Assembly (NCBI RefSeq): GCF_000478195.2
Contig: NZ_AUZM01000052.1
Span: 1-46,111 of the forward strand
DNA length: 46,111 bases
DNA from: Lyngbya aestuarii BL J
GTDB taxonomy: Bacteria > Cyanobacteriota > Cyanobacteriia > Cyanobacteriales > Microcoleaceae
Direction: 5' to 3'
A program made the position numbers and the translations under genes. This document shows positions 35,936 through 44,788 of the stretch, piece by piece; within the stretch, counting starts at the first letter, position 1; the number at the start of each line of letters is the position of its first letter. Under the pieces are notes generated by a model. That model saw nothing but the letters and a program-made list of their open reading frames with translations. It had not been told where the DNA came from and did no database searches.

Positions 35936-37525
35936 TTACGAGCTTATTGACCCCATCGAGCGAGCCGATTGGGGCTGCTGCTCAATCTGAGGTAATGGGT
36001 GATTTTGATAGAATGCGATCACCTCGGGGATAATTTTATTGAGGTTGCCTGCCCCTAAAAAGAGAGCTAAATCACCGGGAGCGAGAATTTCACTCAATAG
36101 GGTTTTGACAGACTCCAACGATTGTCGGTAGTAAACTTGAGGGTGATAGGTTCCAATGGAATCGGCTAATTGTTGTCCATTGATTTGACCGGTGTTCGCT
36201 TCACCTGCACTATAAATGTCCGTCAGTACCACCAGATCAGCCTCCGCAAAGCACTGGGAGAATTCTGACAAGAAAGTTTGAGTCCGGCTATAACGATGAG
36301 GTTGAAAGATCGCCACAACCCTTTGAACAGGGATATTTGTTGAGGGGCCAGAGCCTTTACGAAGGCGAGCGGCGCCTAAAGTGGCTCGGATCTCACTGGG
36401 ATGATGAGCATAGTCATCAATAAATAGGATGTCATTGCTGCTACCGCGATGTTCAAAGCGTCGTTTTGCCCCTTCAAAGGTAGAGATGGCGATCGCGATT
36501 GCCGAAAACTCCAATCCCACAAGTCGGCCAACGGCGACAGCAGCGAGAGCATTTTGGAGGTTGTGTTGACCCAGTAACTTAACGTGTAACTGACCCAACA
36601 GTTGACCCCGTTCCCACACTAGAGCCAGAGATCCCTCGGAGCCATACTCGACTGCATCTACAGTGTAATCGGCTCCCGAGTTGGGGTCTAAGCTATAGCT
36701 AATTTGAGGTTGAATCCGCTCTCGAACCGTGGCACAGTCAATACAGCCAATCAAGGTTTGACAATGCTCGGTAAAGGTTTCAAAGGTAGAAATGACTTGA
36801 TCGAGGGTTTGATAATGATCGGGGTGATCAAGTTCGATGTTGGTGATAATTCCAATCGCGGGGGCAAACTTGACCAAAGAGCCATCAGATTCATCCGCTT
36901 CAGCCACGAGATAGGGACTCTGACCGACACGGGCGTTGCCTTCCCAAGCATTGACTTCTCCACCAACTAAAATCGTTGGATCGAGGCCCGCTTCCAGCAT
37001 CATATAGGCAATTAGGCTACTGGTGGTTGTTTTCCCGTGAGTTCCCGCCACCGCAATACTTTGGTATTCGCCGATCAGGGCGGCTAGAATGTCAGAACGA
37101 TGAAAGATCGGACAACCTAAAGTTTGAGCCGCTTTGTACTCTGGGTTTTCGGGATGAATCGCTGTTGAACAGACGACTTGGGGTAATGGCATCGATGATG
37201 GCATCCCTACACCATTCGCCCCAACTGCTTCAGATGATACCTCGACGGCTGGCTTTGAGCCGTTAGTCTGCCCCAAGTTTAAGTTTTTCGGGGTGCTGTT
37301 TGAATCGATTTGAGTTGGAAAAGCCTCAAAATTGCTGGCTTCTTGACTCCAAAAAATATGGACGCCCAAGGCTTGCAAACGCCGGGTAATATGGGTCGTT
37401 TGTAAGTCCGAGCCATAAATTGGCAGGTTGCGCTTTGCTAGAATATAGGCGAGAGCAGACATTCCGATTCCACCAATCCCGATGAAATGAAAGGGTCTGC
37501 CACTGAAATCAACAGAACTAGGCAT
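35936..37525 (-). CDS. murC: UDP-N-acetylmuramate-L-alanine ligase with unusual insert
   Basis: Adds L-Ala to UDP-MurNAc in peptidoglycan synthesis. The N-terminal nucleotide-binding [18 protein letters not shown], the ATP loop [17 protein letters not shown] (about 160), [10 protein letters not shown], and the [10 protein letters not shown] signature are present. At 529 residues it is longer than the usual 450-490. The extra length is a polar, low-complexity insert at about residues 66-115 between the UDP-binding region and [14 protein letters not shown], plus a Gln/Ser-rich tail. GGAG lies upstream of the ATG at 37525. It is followed by murB. Confidence 0.96.
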   Translation of the reverse strand: MPSSVDFSGRPFHFIGIGGIGMSALAYILAKRNLPIYGSDLQTTHITRRLQALGVHIFWSQEASNFEAFPTQIDSNSTPKNLNLGQTNGSKPAVEVSSEAVGANGVGMPSSMPLPQVVCSTAIHPENPEYKAAQTLGCPIFHRSDILAALIGEYQSIAVAGTHGKTTTSSLIAYMMLEAGLDPTILVGGEVNAWEGNARVGQSPYLVAEADESDGSLVKFAPAIGIITNIELDHPDHYQTLDQVISTFETFTEHCQTLIGCIDCATVRERIQPQISYSLDPNSGADYTVDAVEYGSEGSLALVWERGQLLGQLHVKLLGQHNLQNALAAVAVGRLVGLEFSAIAIAISTFEGAKRRFEHRGSSNDILFIDDYAHHPSEIRATLGAARLRKGSGPSTNIPVQRVVAIFQPHRYSRTQTFLSEFSQCFAEADLVVLTDIYSAGEANTGQINGQQLADSIGTYHPQVYYRQSLESVKTLLSEILAPGDLALFLGAGNLNKIIPEVIAFYQNHPLPQIEQQPQSARSMGSISS

Positions 37526-37991
37526 TTTAGCTCCTTAACCACACCACACCACGCCAATAACAGGCGATATCATATCAAGAATTGTTTTTTCCCGATACAG
37601 TTCGGTAAATATTTCTCAAGAAGCATTCTACGCCATCCTTCACGTATAGGGGGCGAAATGCTGTAGTAGTTGTATACTATATCCTTTGTCTCTAAGCAAA
37701 TACCGGATTTCTCTGGATCAAATTTAGAGGGGACGGCAATGGGACAATTGAGTGAAGAATCTGTTTCAGGGGTCTGAGGTCTTGAATTGAGCGGGGTTTT
37801 TTCCGGTCAAACTCTCTCCTATAGGGGGTTAGAGTGTTCTGTCGGTTTCGAGTGATCAGATTTTAATCCGAAGTTTGGAAAGCTAAACGTAAGAATGGAT
37901 CAGCCTTTACGGTATGATTGGGGTCATTAGAAACCTAAATCATAAAAGGCTCGTGCCTGAGTTGGGCAATGCCATTGTTAGGAGGAACAAG
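37526..37991. other. regulatory region upstream of gap2 and murC
   Basis: About 466 bp between divergent murC and gap2. A TATACT at 37673-37678 is a plausible -10 for gap2, which would leave a leader of about 300 nt. AGGAGG at 37980-37985 is a strong ribosome binding site that fixes the gap2 GTG start. CTATAGGGGG-like strings occur twice (about 37646 and 37818). No gene is seen. Confidence 0.5.
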
Positions 37992-39014
37992 GTGATTAAA
38001 GTCGCAATCAATGGTTTTGGACGGATCGGACGCAACTTTGTGCGTTGCTTATTGACTCGCGAGAATAGCAATCTGGATCTGGTCGCCATCAATGATACCT
38101 CAGACCCGAAGACAAATGCTCACTTGTTGAAGTATGATTCGATGCTGGGGACTCTCAAAGATGTTGATATTAAAGCCGATGAAAACTCGCTGACTATCAA
38201 CGGTAAAACAGTTAAGTGTGTCTCTGATCGCAATCCCCTCAATCTACCCTGGGCTGATTGGGGTGTTGATTTGATTATCGAATCGACTGGTGTGTTTGTC
38301 ACCGAAGAAGGTGCTTCTAAGCACTTACAAGCGGGGGCTAAGAAGGTGTTGATTACAGCCCCAGGTAAAGGCGGAAAGATTGGGACTTTCGTGATGGGGG
38401 TTAACGACAATGCCTACAAGCACGATGACTACAATGTTGTCAGTAACGCCAGTTGTACCACGAACTGTCTCGCTCCTTTTACCAAGGTGCTACACGAACA
38501 CTTTGGTATTATCAAAGGGACGATGACAACGACCCACAGCTACACTGGAGATCAACGCATTTTAGATGCGAGTCACCGGGATTTACGGCGGGCGCGGGCA
38601 GCGGCGATCAACATCGTACCGACTTCTACGGGGGCTGCTAAAGCGGTGGCGTTGGTTATTCCTGAAATGAAGGGTAAACTCAACGGTATTGCAATGCGTG
38701 TACCGACTCCAAATGTTTCTGTTGTAGACTTGGTGGTTCAAGTCGAGAAGAAAACATTTACCGAAGAAGTCAATCGATCTTTACAAGAAGCTGCCGAAGG
38801 CCCTATGAAAGGTATTCTCGAATATAGCGATCTCCCTCTGGTTTCCAGTGATTATCGCGGACGAGATGCTTCCTCTATCGTCGATGCTAGTTTGACGATG
38901 GTTATGGGTGGTGACATGGTAAAGGTCATTGCTTGGTATGACAACGAGTGGGGCTATAGCCAACGGGTTGTAGACCTGGCTGAGTTAGTTGCAAAACATT
39001 GGCCGGCAGCCTAG
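37992..39014 (+). CDS. gap2: glyceraldehyde-3-phosphate dehydrogenase, Gap2 type
   Basis: NAD(P)-dependent enzyme of the Calvin cycle and gluconeogenesis. The frame is open from an ATG at 37914, but the GTG at 37992 has AGGAGG six bases upstream and gives the usual [17 protein letters not shown] start, 340 residues. The active-site Cys is in [13 protein letters not shown], and the GFGRIGRN loop binds the cofactor. [20 protein letters not shown] is characteristic of the Gap2 (photosynthetic) subfamily rather than glycolytic Gap1. [19 protein letters not shown] is also typical. The region after the stop has AGGAATT-type repeats. Confidence 0.96.
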   Translation: MIKVAINGFGRIGRNFVRCLLTRENSNLDLVAINDTSDPKTNAHLLKYDSMLGTLKDVDIKADENSLTINGKTVKCVSDRNPLNLPWADWGVDLIIESTGVFVTEEGASKHLQAGAKKVLITAPGKGGKIGTFVMGVNDNAYKHDDYNVVSNASCTTNCLAPFTKVLHEHFGIIKGTMTTTHSYTGDQRILDASHRDLRRARAAAINIVPTSTGAAKAVALVIPEMKGKLNGIAMRVPTPNVSVVDLVVQVEKKTFTEEVNRSLQEAAEGPMKGILEYSDLPLVSSDYRGRDASSIVDASLTMVMGGDMVKVIAWYDNEWGYSQRVVDLAELVAKHWPAA

Positions 39015-39177
39015 AAAGAACGTGGGATGAGGAATTAGGAATTAGGGATGAGGAACTTGAAGACTCGATTTGAGTGAGCAAGGATAAATTTTACTTGTTC
39101 CTATTCCATTTTCCCGGTTCTTGGCTTGACGATTGAGTTTTTTAATTGAAAATTAATGTTCTCAACCCATAGAACAT

Positions 39178-40167
39178 TCAAAAATGTTTAAATCCTTTGT
39201 TAAGAACAAGGGGGGTTTCCGTCTGAGGTTGCGTCTGATCAACTAAAAGAATTTGGGGGTTAGTGGTTGTTATTCCGACAACTGCTGCCCCCGTTCCCAA
39301 TTTCTGCACGAACTGTTCAGCCAAGGGCATCGGAAGACACAACACCAACTGAAAGTCTTCGCCCCCATACAGCGCCCAGTTTAGGGCTTGAGAGGGAGAA
39401 ACAAGCTGTTGTAAAGCTTCTGACAGCGGAATTTGATGGCGTTCTATTCTCGCCCCCACTTGACTCGCTTGACAGATTTGTACAACCGCATCGGCTAAAC
39501 CATCACTACTATCCATTCCCGCAACTATGATTTCATCCGGGAGAATTTCTTGTAAAATAGCGATCGCATCGAGTCTGGGTAAGGGTCGTTGATGAGCTTC
39601 AATCAGGGATGAACGTTGCATCTGGCTTAAAGATTGTCCAAACTCTGGCTTCAGCAATACTTCTAACCCCGCCCGCGAATCTCCATGTACTCCGGTGACA
39701 ACAATCGCATTTCCTGCTTGGGCTGTATTCCGCCGAATGGCAAACTGAGGATTAACCTGTCCAAAAGCGGTAATAGAAACACAACGCACCCGTGACTGAC
39801 AGATATCTCCTCCGACTATCGGGGTATTAAAGGGTTCTAAACATTGAGAAATTCCCTGATAAAATTCCTCAACCCATTCCACAGAAGTCTCAGGAGTCAA
39901 CCCCAAAGCCACCGTAATTCCCACCGGAAACGCCCCCATCGCCGCAATATCCGATAAATTCGCCGCAGTCGCCCGCCAACCCACATCACTTGCGGTTGTG
40001 GTGCGATCGCTAAAATGCACCTCATCAACTAACATATCTGTAGTAATGACCAAAGATTGATCTGATTTTGGGGTAAGTATCGCCGCATCATCCCCGACTA
40101 CTTCTTGGGGACAAAAACGCTTGACAATTGCTAATAGACCTTGTTCGCCAATATCTTGAACCTTCAT
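39178..40167 (-). CDS. thiL: thiamine-monophosphate kinase
   Basis: Phosphorylates thiamine monophosphate to thiamine diphosphate, the cofactor used among others by phosphoketolase in this window. The 329-residue protein has the PurM-like pattern VGDDAAIL near the start, the TTDMLVDEVHFS motif, GWRATAANLSDIAAMGA, PIVGGDICQS, TGVHGDSRAG and the late ALYGGEDFQLVLCLP. The order and length match ThiL. It is convergent with gap2 and divergent from the phytochelatin-synthase-like gene. Confidence 0.95.
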   Translation of the reverse strand: MKVQDIGEQGLLAIVKRFCPQEVVGDDAAILTPKSDQSLVITTDMLVDEVHFSDRTTTASDVGWRATAANLSDIAAMGAFPVGITVALGLTPETSVEWVEEFYQGISQCLEPFNTPIVGGDICQSRVRCVSITAFGQVNPQFAIRRNTAQAGNAIVVTGVHGDSRAGLEVLLKPEFGQSLSQMQRSSLIEAHQRPLPRLDAIAILQEILPDEIIVAGMDSSDGLADAVVQICQASQVGARIERHQIPLSEALQQLVSPSQALNWALYGGEDFQLVLCLPMPLAEQFVQKLGTGAAVVGITTTNPQILLVDQTQPQTETPLVLNKGFKHF

Positions 40168-40248
40168 CGCTAAAGAAAGAACTTTTCTTGATAGGATATT
40201 GCTGGATTCCTCAAAATTCCGGGAATCGATTCAATTAGGATAACCCTT

Positions 40249-40827
40249 ATGGTCACTAAAGATCTCGACAATATTAGCCTTTTGGCTTTTCAACAACCGA
40301 TCAACTGTTGTAATATAACGGCGGTCGCATACGCATTAACCGCACTCGGACATTCCACCTCGGTTGATGATATTTTTTATGTCACTCGATTACCCATTGC
40401 GACTGTTCTAGATGATGGGATGACGTTGGCGGAAACTTACGATGCCTTTCTCACCTACGTTGACAATGCTCATTTACCCCTGTCTGTGAAACTAGAGCAT
40501 TTCGACAAACGAAACATGACTTACGACAACTTTATTCAAGAAGTTGAAAAAGCCGTCTCGGATGACAAGGACATTCATATCTTAAATTTTAGTGTCAGCA
40601 TTGCTCACGATAATTTCAATCTAGGGGGTGGTCATTTCTCCTTGGTAGCCGATTATGATCCTAATACACAGGAAATCACAATTGCCGATACCAACCCCAA
40701 AAAGTATACTCGCTTTTGGAAATGCCCCGCCGAACGAATGTATAAAGCTTGTGTTGATAAAGATTCTTCTTCTACCCGCTCTCGGGGGATGATTGTGGTT
40801 CGCAAAATTGACGAATCACACCAATAA
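40249..40827 (+). CDS. phytochelatin synthase-like papain-fold peptidase
   Basis: A 192-residue protein resembling the N-terminal catalytic domain of phytochelatin synthase. FQQPINCCNITAVAYALTALG aligns with the active-site block of the family and gives Cys20 as nucleophile; GGGHFSLVADYD supplies His129, and IADTNPKKYTRFW supplies Asp147. The plant-type C-terminal metal-sensing domain is absent, as in other bacterial members, which mainly hydrolyse glutathione or its conjugates. The Cys-Cys pair and NC-C-N context differ from the common PAFCG, so it is a divergent branch and the substrate may differ. No signal peptide is seen, so it should be cytoplasmic. Confidence 0.75.
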   Translation: MVTKDLDNISLLAFQQPINCCNITAVAYALTALGHSTSVDDIFYVTRLPIATVLDDGMTLAETYDAFLTYVDNAHLPLSVKLEHFDKRNMTYDNFIQEVEKAVSDDKDIHILNFSVSIAHDNFNLGGGHFSLVADYDPNTQEITIADTNPKKYTRFWKCPAERMYKACVDKDSSSTRSRGMIVVRKIDESHQ

Positions 40828-40867
40828 TCATACCCATAAAAATTGACAGAAAAAGTGAATCGATGTT

Positions 40868-40908
40868 CAGCAGAGTTAGCTTCTCACAAGAGTTGTCAAT
40901 CTCTGCTG
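40868..40908. repeat. 8-bp inverted repeat downstream of the phytochelatin-synthase-like gene
   Basis: CAGCAGAG (40868-40875) and CTCTGCTG (40901-40908) are exact reverse complements with a 25-nt loop, followed by TTATTATAT. It lies 41 bp after the stop and may be the transcript end. Confidence 0.45.
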
Positions 40909-41037
40909 TTATTATATCTGTAATTTTTTGTAAAGTTGCAGGGGTCAACTGAAATGCTATCCTAATCAAATAGGGGTTAGAGACTGTTCTCTAGAACGTT
41001 TCTACCGCTTTGTACTGGATTCTCTACAAACAAATCT

Positions 41038-42411
41038 ATGAGATTGCCTGATGGCCCCAGGCTACCTGCGTTACTCCAAACTTTAAAAATTATCGCCCAA
41101 CCTACCCAATTTTTAGAACGGTGTGCGAACAAATTTGGAGACTGTTTTACGTTACGGGTACTGGGTTTTAACTCACCTCCAATTGTCTTTTTTAGCAATC
41201 CTAAAGCCATTGAAGCGATTTTTAACACCGATGCGGATAAATTTGAACTTGGAAAAATTACACACGTCTTTCAACCGTTAACGGGATCTCAATCCTTAAT
41301 TATGCAAGATGGAAAACGTCATCAACGTCTGCGTCAATTATTGATGCCTCCTCTGCATGGTAAACAACTTCTCGCCTACGGTCAAACCATTTGTAATTTA
41401 ACCCTAAAAGCAACTCAAAATTGGTTTCCAGGTAATTTTATTTCAATTCGAGATTATACCTCAGAAATTGCCCTAGAAGTCATTTTGCAAGTCGTTTTAG
41501 GACTGAAAGAAAATCGCCGTTATTTTCAACTCAAAAATCTAATTGAACCCTATTTAGAAAGCGTCAATCAACCCCTCAACTCAATTCAGTTTTTCTTACC
41601 GCCTTTACAACAAAATCTAGGCAACTGGAGTCCTTGGGGAAAATTCATCCAACAACGACAACAAATAGATGATTTAATTTACGCTGAAATAGCCGAACGT
41701 CGGACAAAACTACTCGGGGAAGATGTTCTTTCACTACTCATTTCGGCTAGAGATGAAGCTGGAAAAGGCTTAACTAATCAAGAACTCAGAGATCAACTCA
41801 TTACGTTATTACTCTTAGGGCATGATACCACAGCATCGGCTTTAGCTTGGACATTTTATTGGATTCATCGTTATCCAAAAATTCTCGATCAATTAGTAGA
41901 AGAATTAAACAGTTTGGGAGAAAATCCCGATCCGATGGATATTGTCCAACTGCCTTATCTCAATGCTGTTTGTCAAGAAACATTACGCATTTATCCGATT
42001 GCCTTAATCTCTCAGCCGAGAGTTGTTAAAGAAAGTATCAAAATTGAGAATTATCAGTTTCAACCCGGTACAATATTAGTACCTTGCATTCATTTAGCAC
42101 ATCATCGGGATCAAGTTTATCCCAACTCCAAACAGTTTAACCCGAATCGCTTCCTAAAGCAGAAATTTTCACCTTATGAATATTTACCCTTTGGAGGCGG
42201 AAGTCGTAGCTGTATTGGAATGGCACTTTCCCTGTTTGAAATGAAGCTGATTTTAGCAACAATTTTGTTAAACTATCAGTTAGCTTTCAATCAAGCTCAT
42301 GTTGTTAAGCCGGTGAGACGGGGAATTACTATCGTTCCTTCGGGTAATTTTAGACTCACAGTTTTAACGGGAATACAAACCCGGATTTCAACAAAAGCAG
42401 TCAACCGCTAA
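41038..42411 (+). CDS. cytochrome P450, CYP110-like
   Basis: A 457-residue haem monooxygenase. The I-helix oxygen-activation motif is GHDTTAS (261-267), the K-helix ETLR is at 314-317, and the haem loop FGGGSRSCIG has the ligand Cys392. The N-terminus (LPDGPRLPALLQTLKIIAQP) and overall length fit the CYP110 family widespread in cyanobacteria, whose known members act on fatty acids, alkanes or terpenes. No N-terminal membrane anchor is present. menA follows 29 bp downstream in the same direction, so the two are probably one transcript. The substrate cannot be predicted. Confidence 0.92.
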   Translation: MRLPDGPRLPALLQTLKIIAQPTQFLERCANKFGDCFTLRVLGFNSPPIVFFSNPKAIEAIFNTDADKFELGKITHVFQPLTGSQSLIMQDGKRHQRLRQLLMPPLHGKQLLAYGQTICNLTLKATQNWFPGNFISIRDYTSEIALEVILQVVLGLKENRRYFQLKNLIEPYLESVNQPLNSIQFFLPPLQQNLGNWSPWGKFIQQRQQIDDLIYAEIAERRTKLLGEDVLSLLISARDEAGKGLTNQELRDQLITLLLLGHDTTASALAWTFYWIHRYPKILDQLVEELNSLGENPDPMDIVQLPYLNAVCQETLRIYPIALISQPRVVKESIKIENYQFQPGTILVPCIHLAHHRDQVYPNSKQFNPNRFLKQKFSPYEYLPFGGGSRSCIGMALSLFEMKLILATILLNYQLAFNQAHVVKPVRRGITIVPSGNFRLTVLTGIQTRISTKAVNR

Positions 42412-42440
42412 ACTAAAATTAAGCAACTAAAACCTTGATT

Positions 42441-43346
42441 ATGACAACAAAACTAATTACAGACACTCATCAAAATAAACTGTGGTTAGCCGCGATTAAA
42501 CCCCCAATGTATAGCGTGGCAATTATGCCTATCTGGTTGGGGACAGCAATTGCTTGGTTTGAACAACAATCGATCAATTGGGGAATTTTTACCACGTTTG
42601 TTAGTGCGGCAATTTTAATCTTAGCCTGGGAAAATATTCATAATGATGTATTTGACTCGGAAACTGGAATTGATAAAAATAAAGCCCATTCTTTAGTGAA
42701 TTTAACCCAAAAAAAGAACTTAGTTTTTGCTATTGGTTTACTGTGTTTAACGGTTGGAATTCTGGAAATATTATTGATTTGTTGGTGGCAAAAAGATTTT
42801 ACAGTCATTGGTTTAATTTTGGGTTGTTGTTTCCTGGGATATGCTTATCAGGGGCCTCCTTTTCGTTTGGGTTATCAAGGTTTGGGCGAATTTCTCTGCT
42901 TTTTTGCCTTTGGGCCGTTGGCGGTTTCTGCGGCTTATTATAGTCAAACTCAGAGTTGGTCAAGTGTGAGTTTTGCGGCTTCTGTTATTCTCGGAATTTC
43001 GACGACTTTAATATTATTTTGTTCCCATTTTCATCAAGTAGAAGATGATTTAGCTGCGGGAAAATATTCCCCAATTGTGCGTTTAGGAACAAAAAGATCC
43101 GCCCAACTTTTGCCTATTTTTGGTGGTATAATATTTGCAATTACAGCCATCGGCGTTGTGTTAGGAACGTTTCCAATTTGGACGTTATTGAGTTTTGTGG
43201 GTTTACCTGCTGCGATTAAACTCTGTCGTCACGTTGGTTTAAATCACGATCAACCGGAGTTAATTAGTAATTGTAAATATATTGCGGTTTCCCTGCATTT
43301 TTGGAGTGGGTTGCTATTAGGATTAGGGTTTGTGATTCATTTCTAG
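42441..43346 (+). CDS. menA: MenA-type prenyltransferase (phylloquinone pathway)
   Basis: An integral membrane UbiA-family enzyme that probably attaches the phytyl chain to dihydroxynaphthoate in phylloquinone (photosystem I quinone) synthesis. The ATG at 42441 (MTTKLITD) gives 301 residues. The first Asp-rich motif is NDVFDSETGIDKNKAHS, the second is near HQVEDDLAAGKYSP, and YAYQGPPFRLGYQGLGE lies between; this arrangement and the N-terminal KPPMYSVAIMPIWLGTAIAW fit MenA. About eight hydrophobic helices are visible. It follows the P450 by 29 bp and a hairpin terminator comes 73 bp after it. Confidence 0.9.
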   Translation: MTTKLITDTHQNKLWLAAIKPPMYSVAIMPIWLGTAIAWFEQQSINWGIFTTFVSAAILILAWENIHNDVFDSETGIDKNKAHSLVNLTQKKNLVFAIGLLCLTVGILEILLICWWQKDFTVIGLILGCCFLGYAYQGPPFRLGYQGLGEFLCFFAFGPLAVSAAYYSQTQSWSSVSFAASVILGISTTLILFCSHFHQVEDDLAAGKYSPIVRLGTKRSAQLLPIFGGIIFAITAIGVVLGTFPIWTLLSFVGLPAAIKLCRHVGLNHDQPELISNCKYIAVSLHFWSGLLLGLGFVIHF

Positions 43347-43418
43347 GTTCATCGGTGTGATTTTCCCAATTCTTCTAATTTTTCAGAAACAATTTATTTA
43401 AAATAGAGTCAGACTCAT

Positions 43419-43456
43419 AAACTGCCGAATTAACCTTATCAATAGGCAGTTTTATT
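43419..43456 (+). terminator. hairpin terminator after menA
   Basis: AAACTGCC (43419-43426) pairs with GGCAGTTT (43445-43452) over an 18-nt loop, and is followed by TATTTTAAAT. It lies 27 bp before the next gene, so it may also act as a leader structure of the lipoprotein gene. Confidence 0.6.
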
Positions 43457-43478
43457 TTAAATCTGGGAGAAAAGCACC

Positions 43479-44027
43479 ATGAAAACTATCCTCAAATGTA
43501 GCTTGGCGTTGTTATTCTTTGCGAGTATATCTGCTTGTACTCCCCAATCTTCTGTGAGTAATAACTCTGGGGAAACCATCACCTCTCAAACCAGTCAAAC
43601 TGAAACGAATTCTTCTAATGTCACACCTGTAACAGAAGTTGCGACTGTTCCCCAAGTTGAAGGGTTTACGATGGATGAGTTATTCGATAATGGTGGTGGA
43701 GGTTGTGGAATGAGTCTCTGGAAAGCTGGAAGTAACCCTCCTGAAACCACACTCTTTTTTAATGGAACTGAAGCGAATTCAACTCTGATGAAAATTAACG
43801 GTGAATGGGTTAAATTAAATCGAACCGAAGCAACGGGAGAAGATTTTTACGGACAAAAAAACTCACAAATGTTTATTAGTGAAGATGGAGAAATTGAGGT
43901 AAAAGTTGATGTGGAACTGGGGGAAAAAGGAGAAATAGAATCGGTTGCAATTCCCCAAGGAACCCTACAAATTGAACAAGCAGGGGAAACCGTAGAAATT
44001 CCCGTTGTTGGGGATGCGGGATGTTAG
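43479..44027 (+). CDS. lipoprotein of unknown function
   Basis: A 182-residue lipoprotein: the signal sequence MKTILKCSLALLFFASISAC ends in a lipobox with Cys20. A Ser/Thr/Asn-rich linker follows, and then a compact domain with VEGFTMDELFDNGGGGCGMS, LFFNGTEANSTLMKINGEWV and an acidic beta-rich C-terminus ending VVGDAGC. The two cysteines at the start and end of the domain may form a disulphide. The ATG is preceded by GGGAGAAA. No known family is recognised; it should sit in the envelope facing the periplasm. Confidence 0.8.
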   Translation: MKTILKCSLALLFFASISACTPQSSVSNNSGETITSQTSQTETNSSNVTPVTEVATVPQVEGFTMDELFDNGGGGCGMSLWKAGSNPPETTLFFNGTEANSTLMKINGEWVKLNRTEATGEDFYGQKNSQMFISEDGEIEVKVDVELGEKGEIESVAIPQGTLQIEQAGETVEIPVVGDAGC

Positions 44028-44111
44028 ATTCTCCCAAGAATAAATTCTTTATAATCTGTCATTCTGAAAAAGCGTGAAGAATCTCTAAAAAACTTTAATT
44101 TTAATTTGGTT

Positions 44112-44609
44112 TTATCGTTCACTTAACCAGTTTTGTAGTATACTAATTAGATTAGGTTGATCAGGAAAACTTGCTAAAGGAGCTTCAATGTTTTGAGTCG
44201 TAATAAAAGCAATGTGTAAATCATTAGCTAGTTTTCGACAGAAAGAGATCAGATCTGTATTAGGTTCGCATTGGTAAAGAATTAAAGCGATGTGTTGAGT
44301 ATTTAAGTGTTTTTTCAGTTTGGGAATTAATCGCTTGAGTTGAGCATGATTGTTCACTTCTGGTATATTTTCATCGTTAGGAAAAACGGTTTGATAGATT
44401 TGGTTACAAAGTTCTTGTGCGATCGCAGTATTATCTGTTTCATCTTCTAAAGGTTGAGAATTGATAACAATGGGAGAGGTTTTCTGAGTCGGTTGTAATT
44501 CTTTCAAAAGTTCACCCAGATCACCAATTTGTTCTTGAAAAACTTGAACAGTAGAGGTATTATTAGCAGGAAGGTTCTCAACCTTGCTAGACTGTCCCTC
44601 AGTTTCCTG
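44112..44609 (-). pseudogene. 5'-truncated fragment carrying the NACHT-type Cys/His C-terminal domain
   Basis: The frame is open from after a TAA at 44612 down to 44112, 165 codons, with no ATG or GTG and only a TTG at 44507. The C-terminal 110 residues match the NACHT protein's last domain: IAQELCNQIYQTVFPNDEN, EVNNHAQLKRLIPKLKKHLN and YQCEPNTDLISFCRKLAND, ending LISILQNWLSE. The first Cys is kept; the CHKL-type His is Arg. The upstream VQVFQEQIGDLGELLKEL reads like the middle of a larger protein. It is therefore more likely the tail of a decayed gene than a whole one, though translation from TTG is possible. tRNA-Leu lies 98 bp upstream. Confidence 0.65.
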
Positions 44610-44706
44610 TTAGAATGAAGTTCTTGAGCGACAAACGAGCGACAAGGTAACTAGCTGTAAGCTAGCGAAGGTTTGAAACGCCTGCTATTTATGCCGTTAG
44701 GCAGAA

Positions 44707-44788
44707 TGCGGACGAAAGGACTTGAACCTTCACATCTTACGATACTAGAACCTAAATCTAGCGCGTCTACCAATTCCGCCACGTCCGC
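44707..44788 (-). tRNA. tRNA-Leu (UAG)
   Basis: On the minus strand GCGGACG (from 44788) pairs with CGTCCGC, followed by discriminator A at 44707. The anticodon stem CTAGA/TCTAG encloses the loop TTTAGGT with anticodon TAG, reading CUN leucine codons. A long variable arm and the GGTTCAAGT T-loop are present, as expected for a class II tRNA. CCA is not encoded. A CTAGCT-GTA-AGCTAG hairpin lies about 42 bp downstream (44651-44665). Confidence 0.95.

Noticed and set aside
37914-37991. 26-residue N-terminal extension of Gap2
   Set aside because: The extension has no resemblance to other Gap2 starts, and AGGAGG sits six bases before the GTG at 37992.
40772-40969. 65-codon minus-strand frame after the phytochelatin-synthase-like gene
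   Set aside because: It overlaps the 3' end of a supported gene and an inverted repeat, and has no family features.
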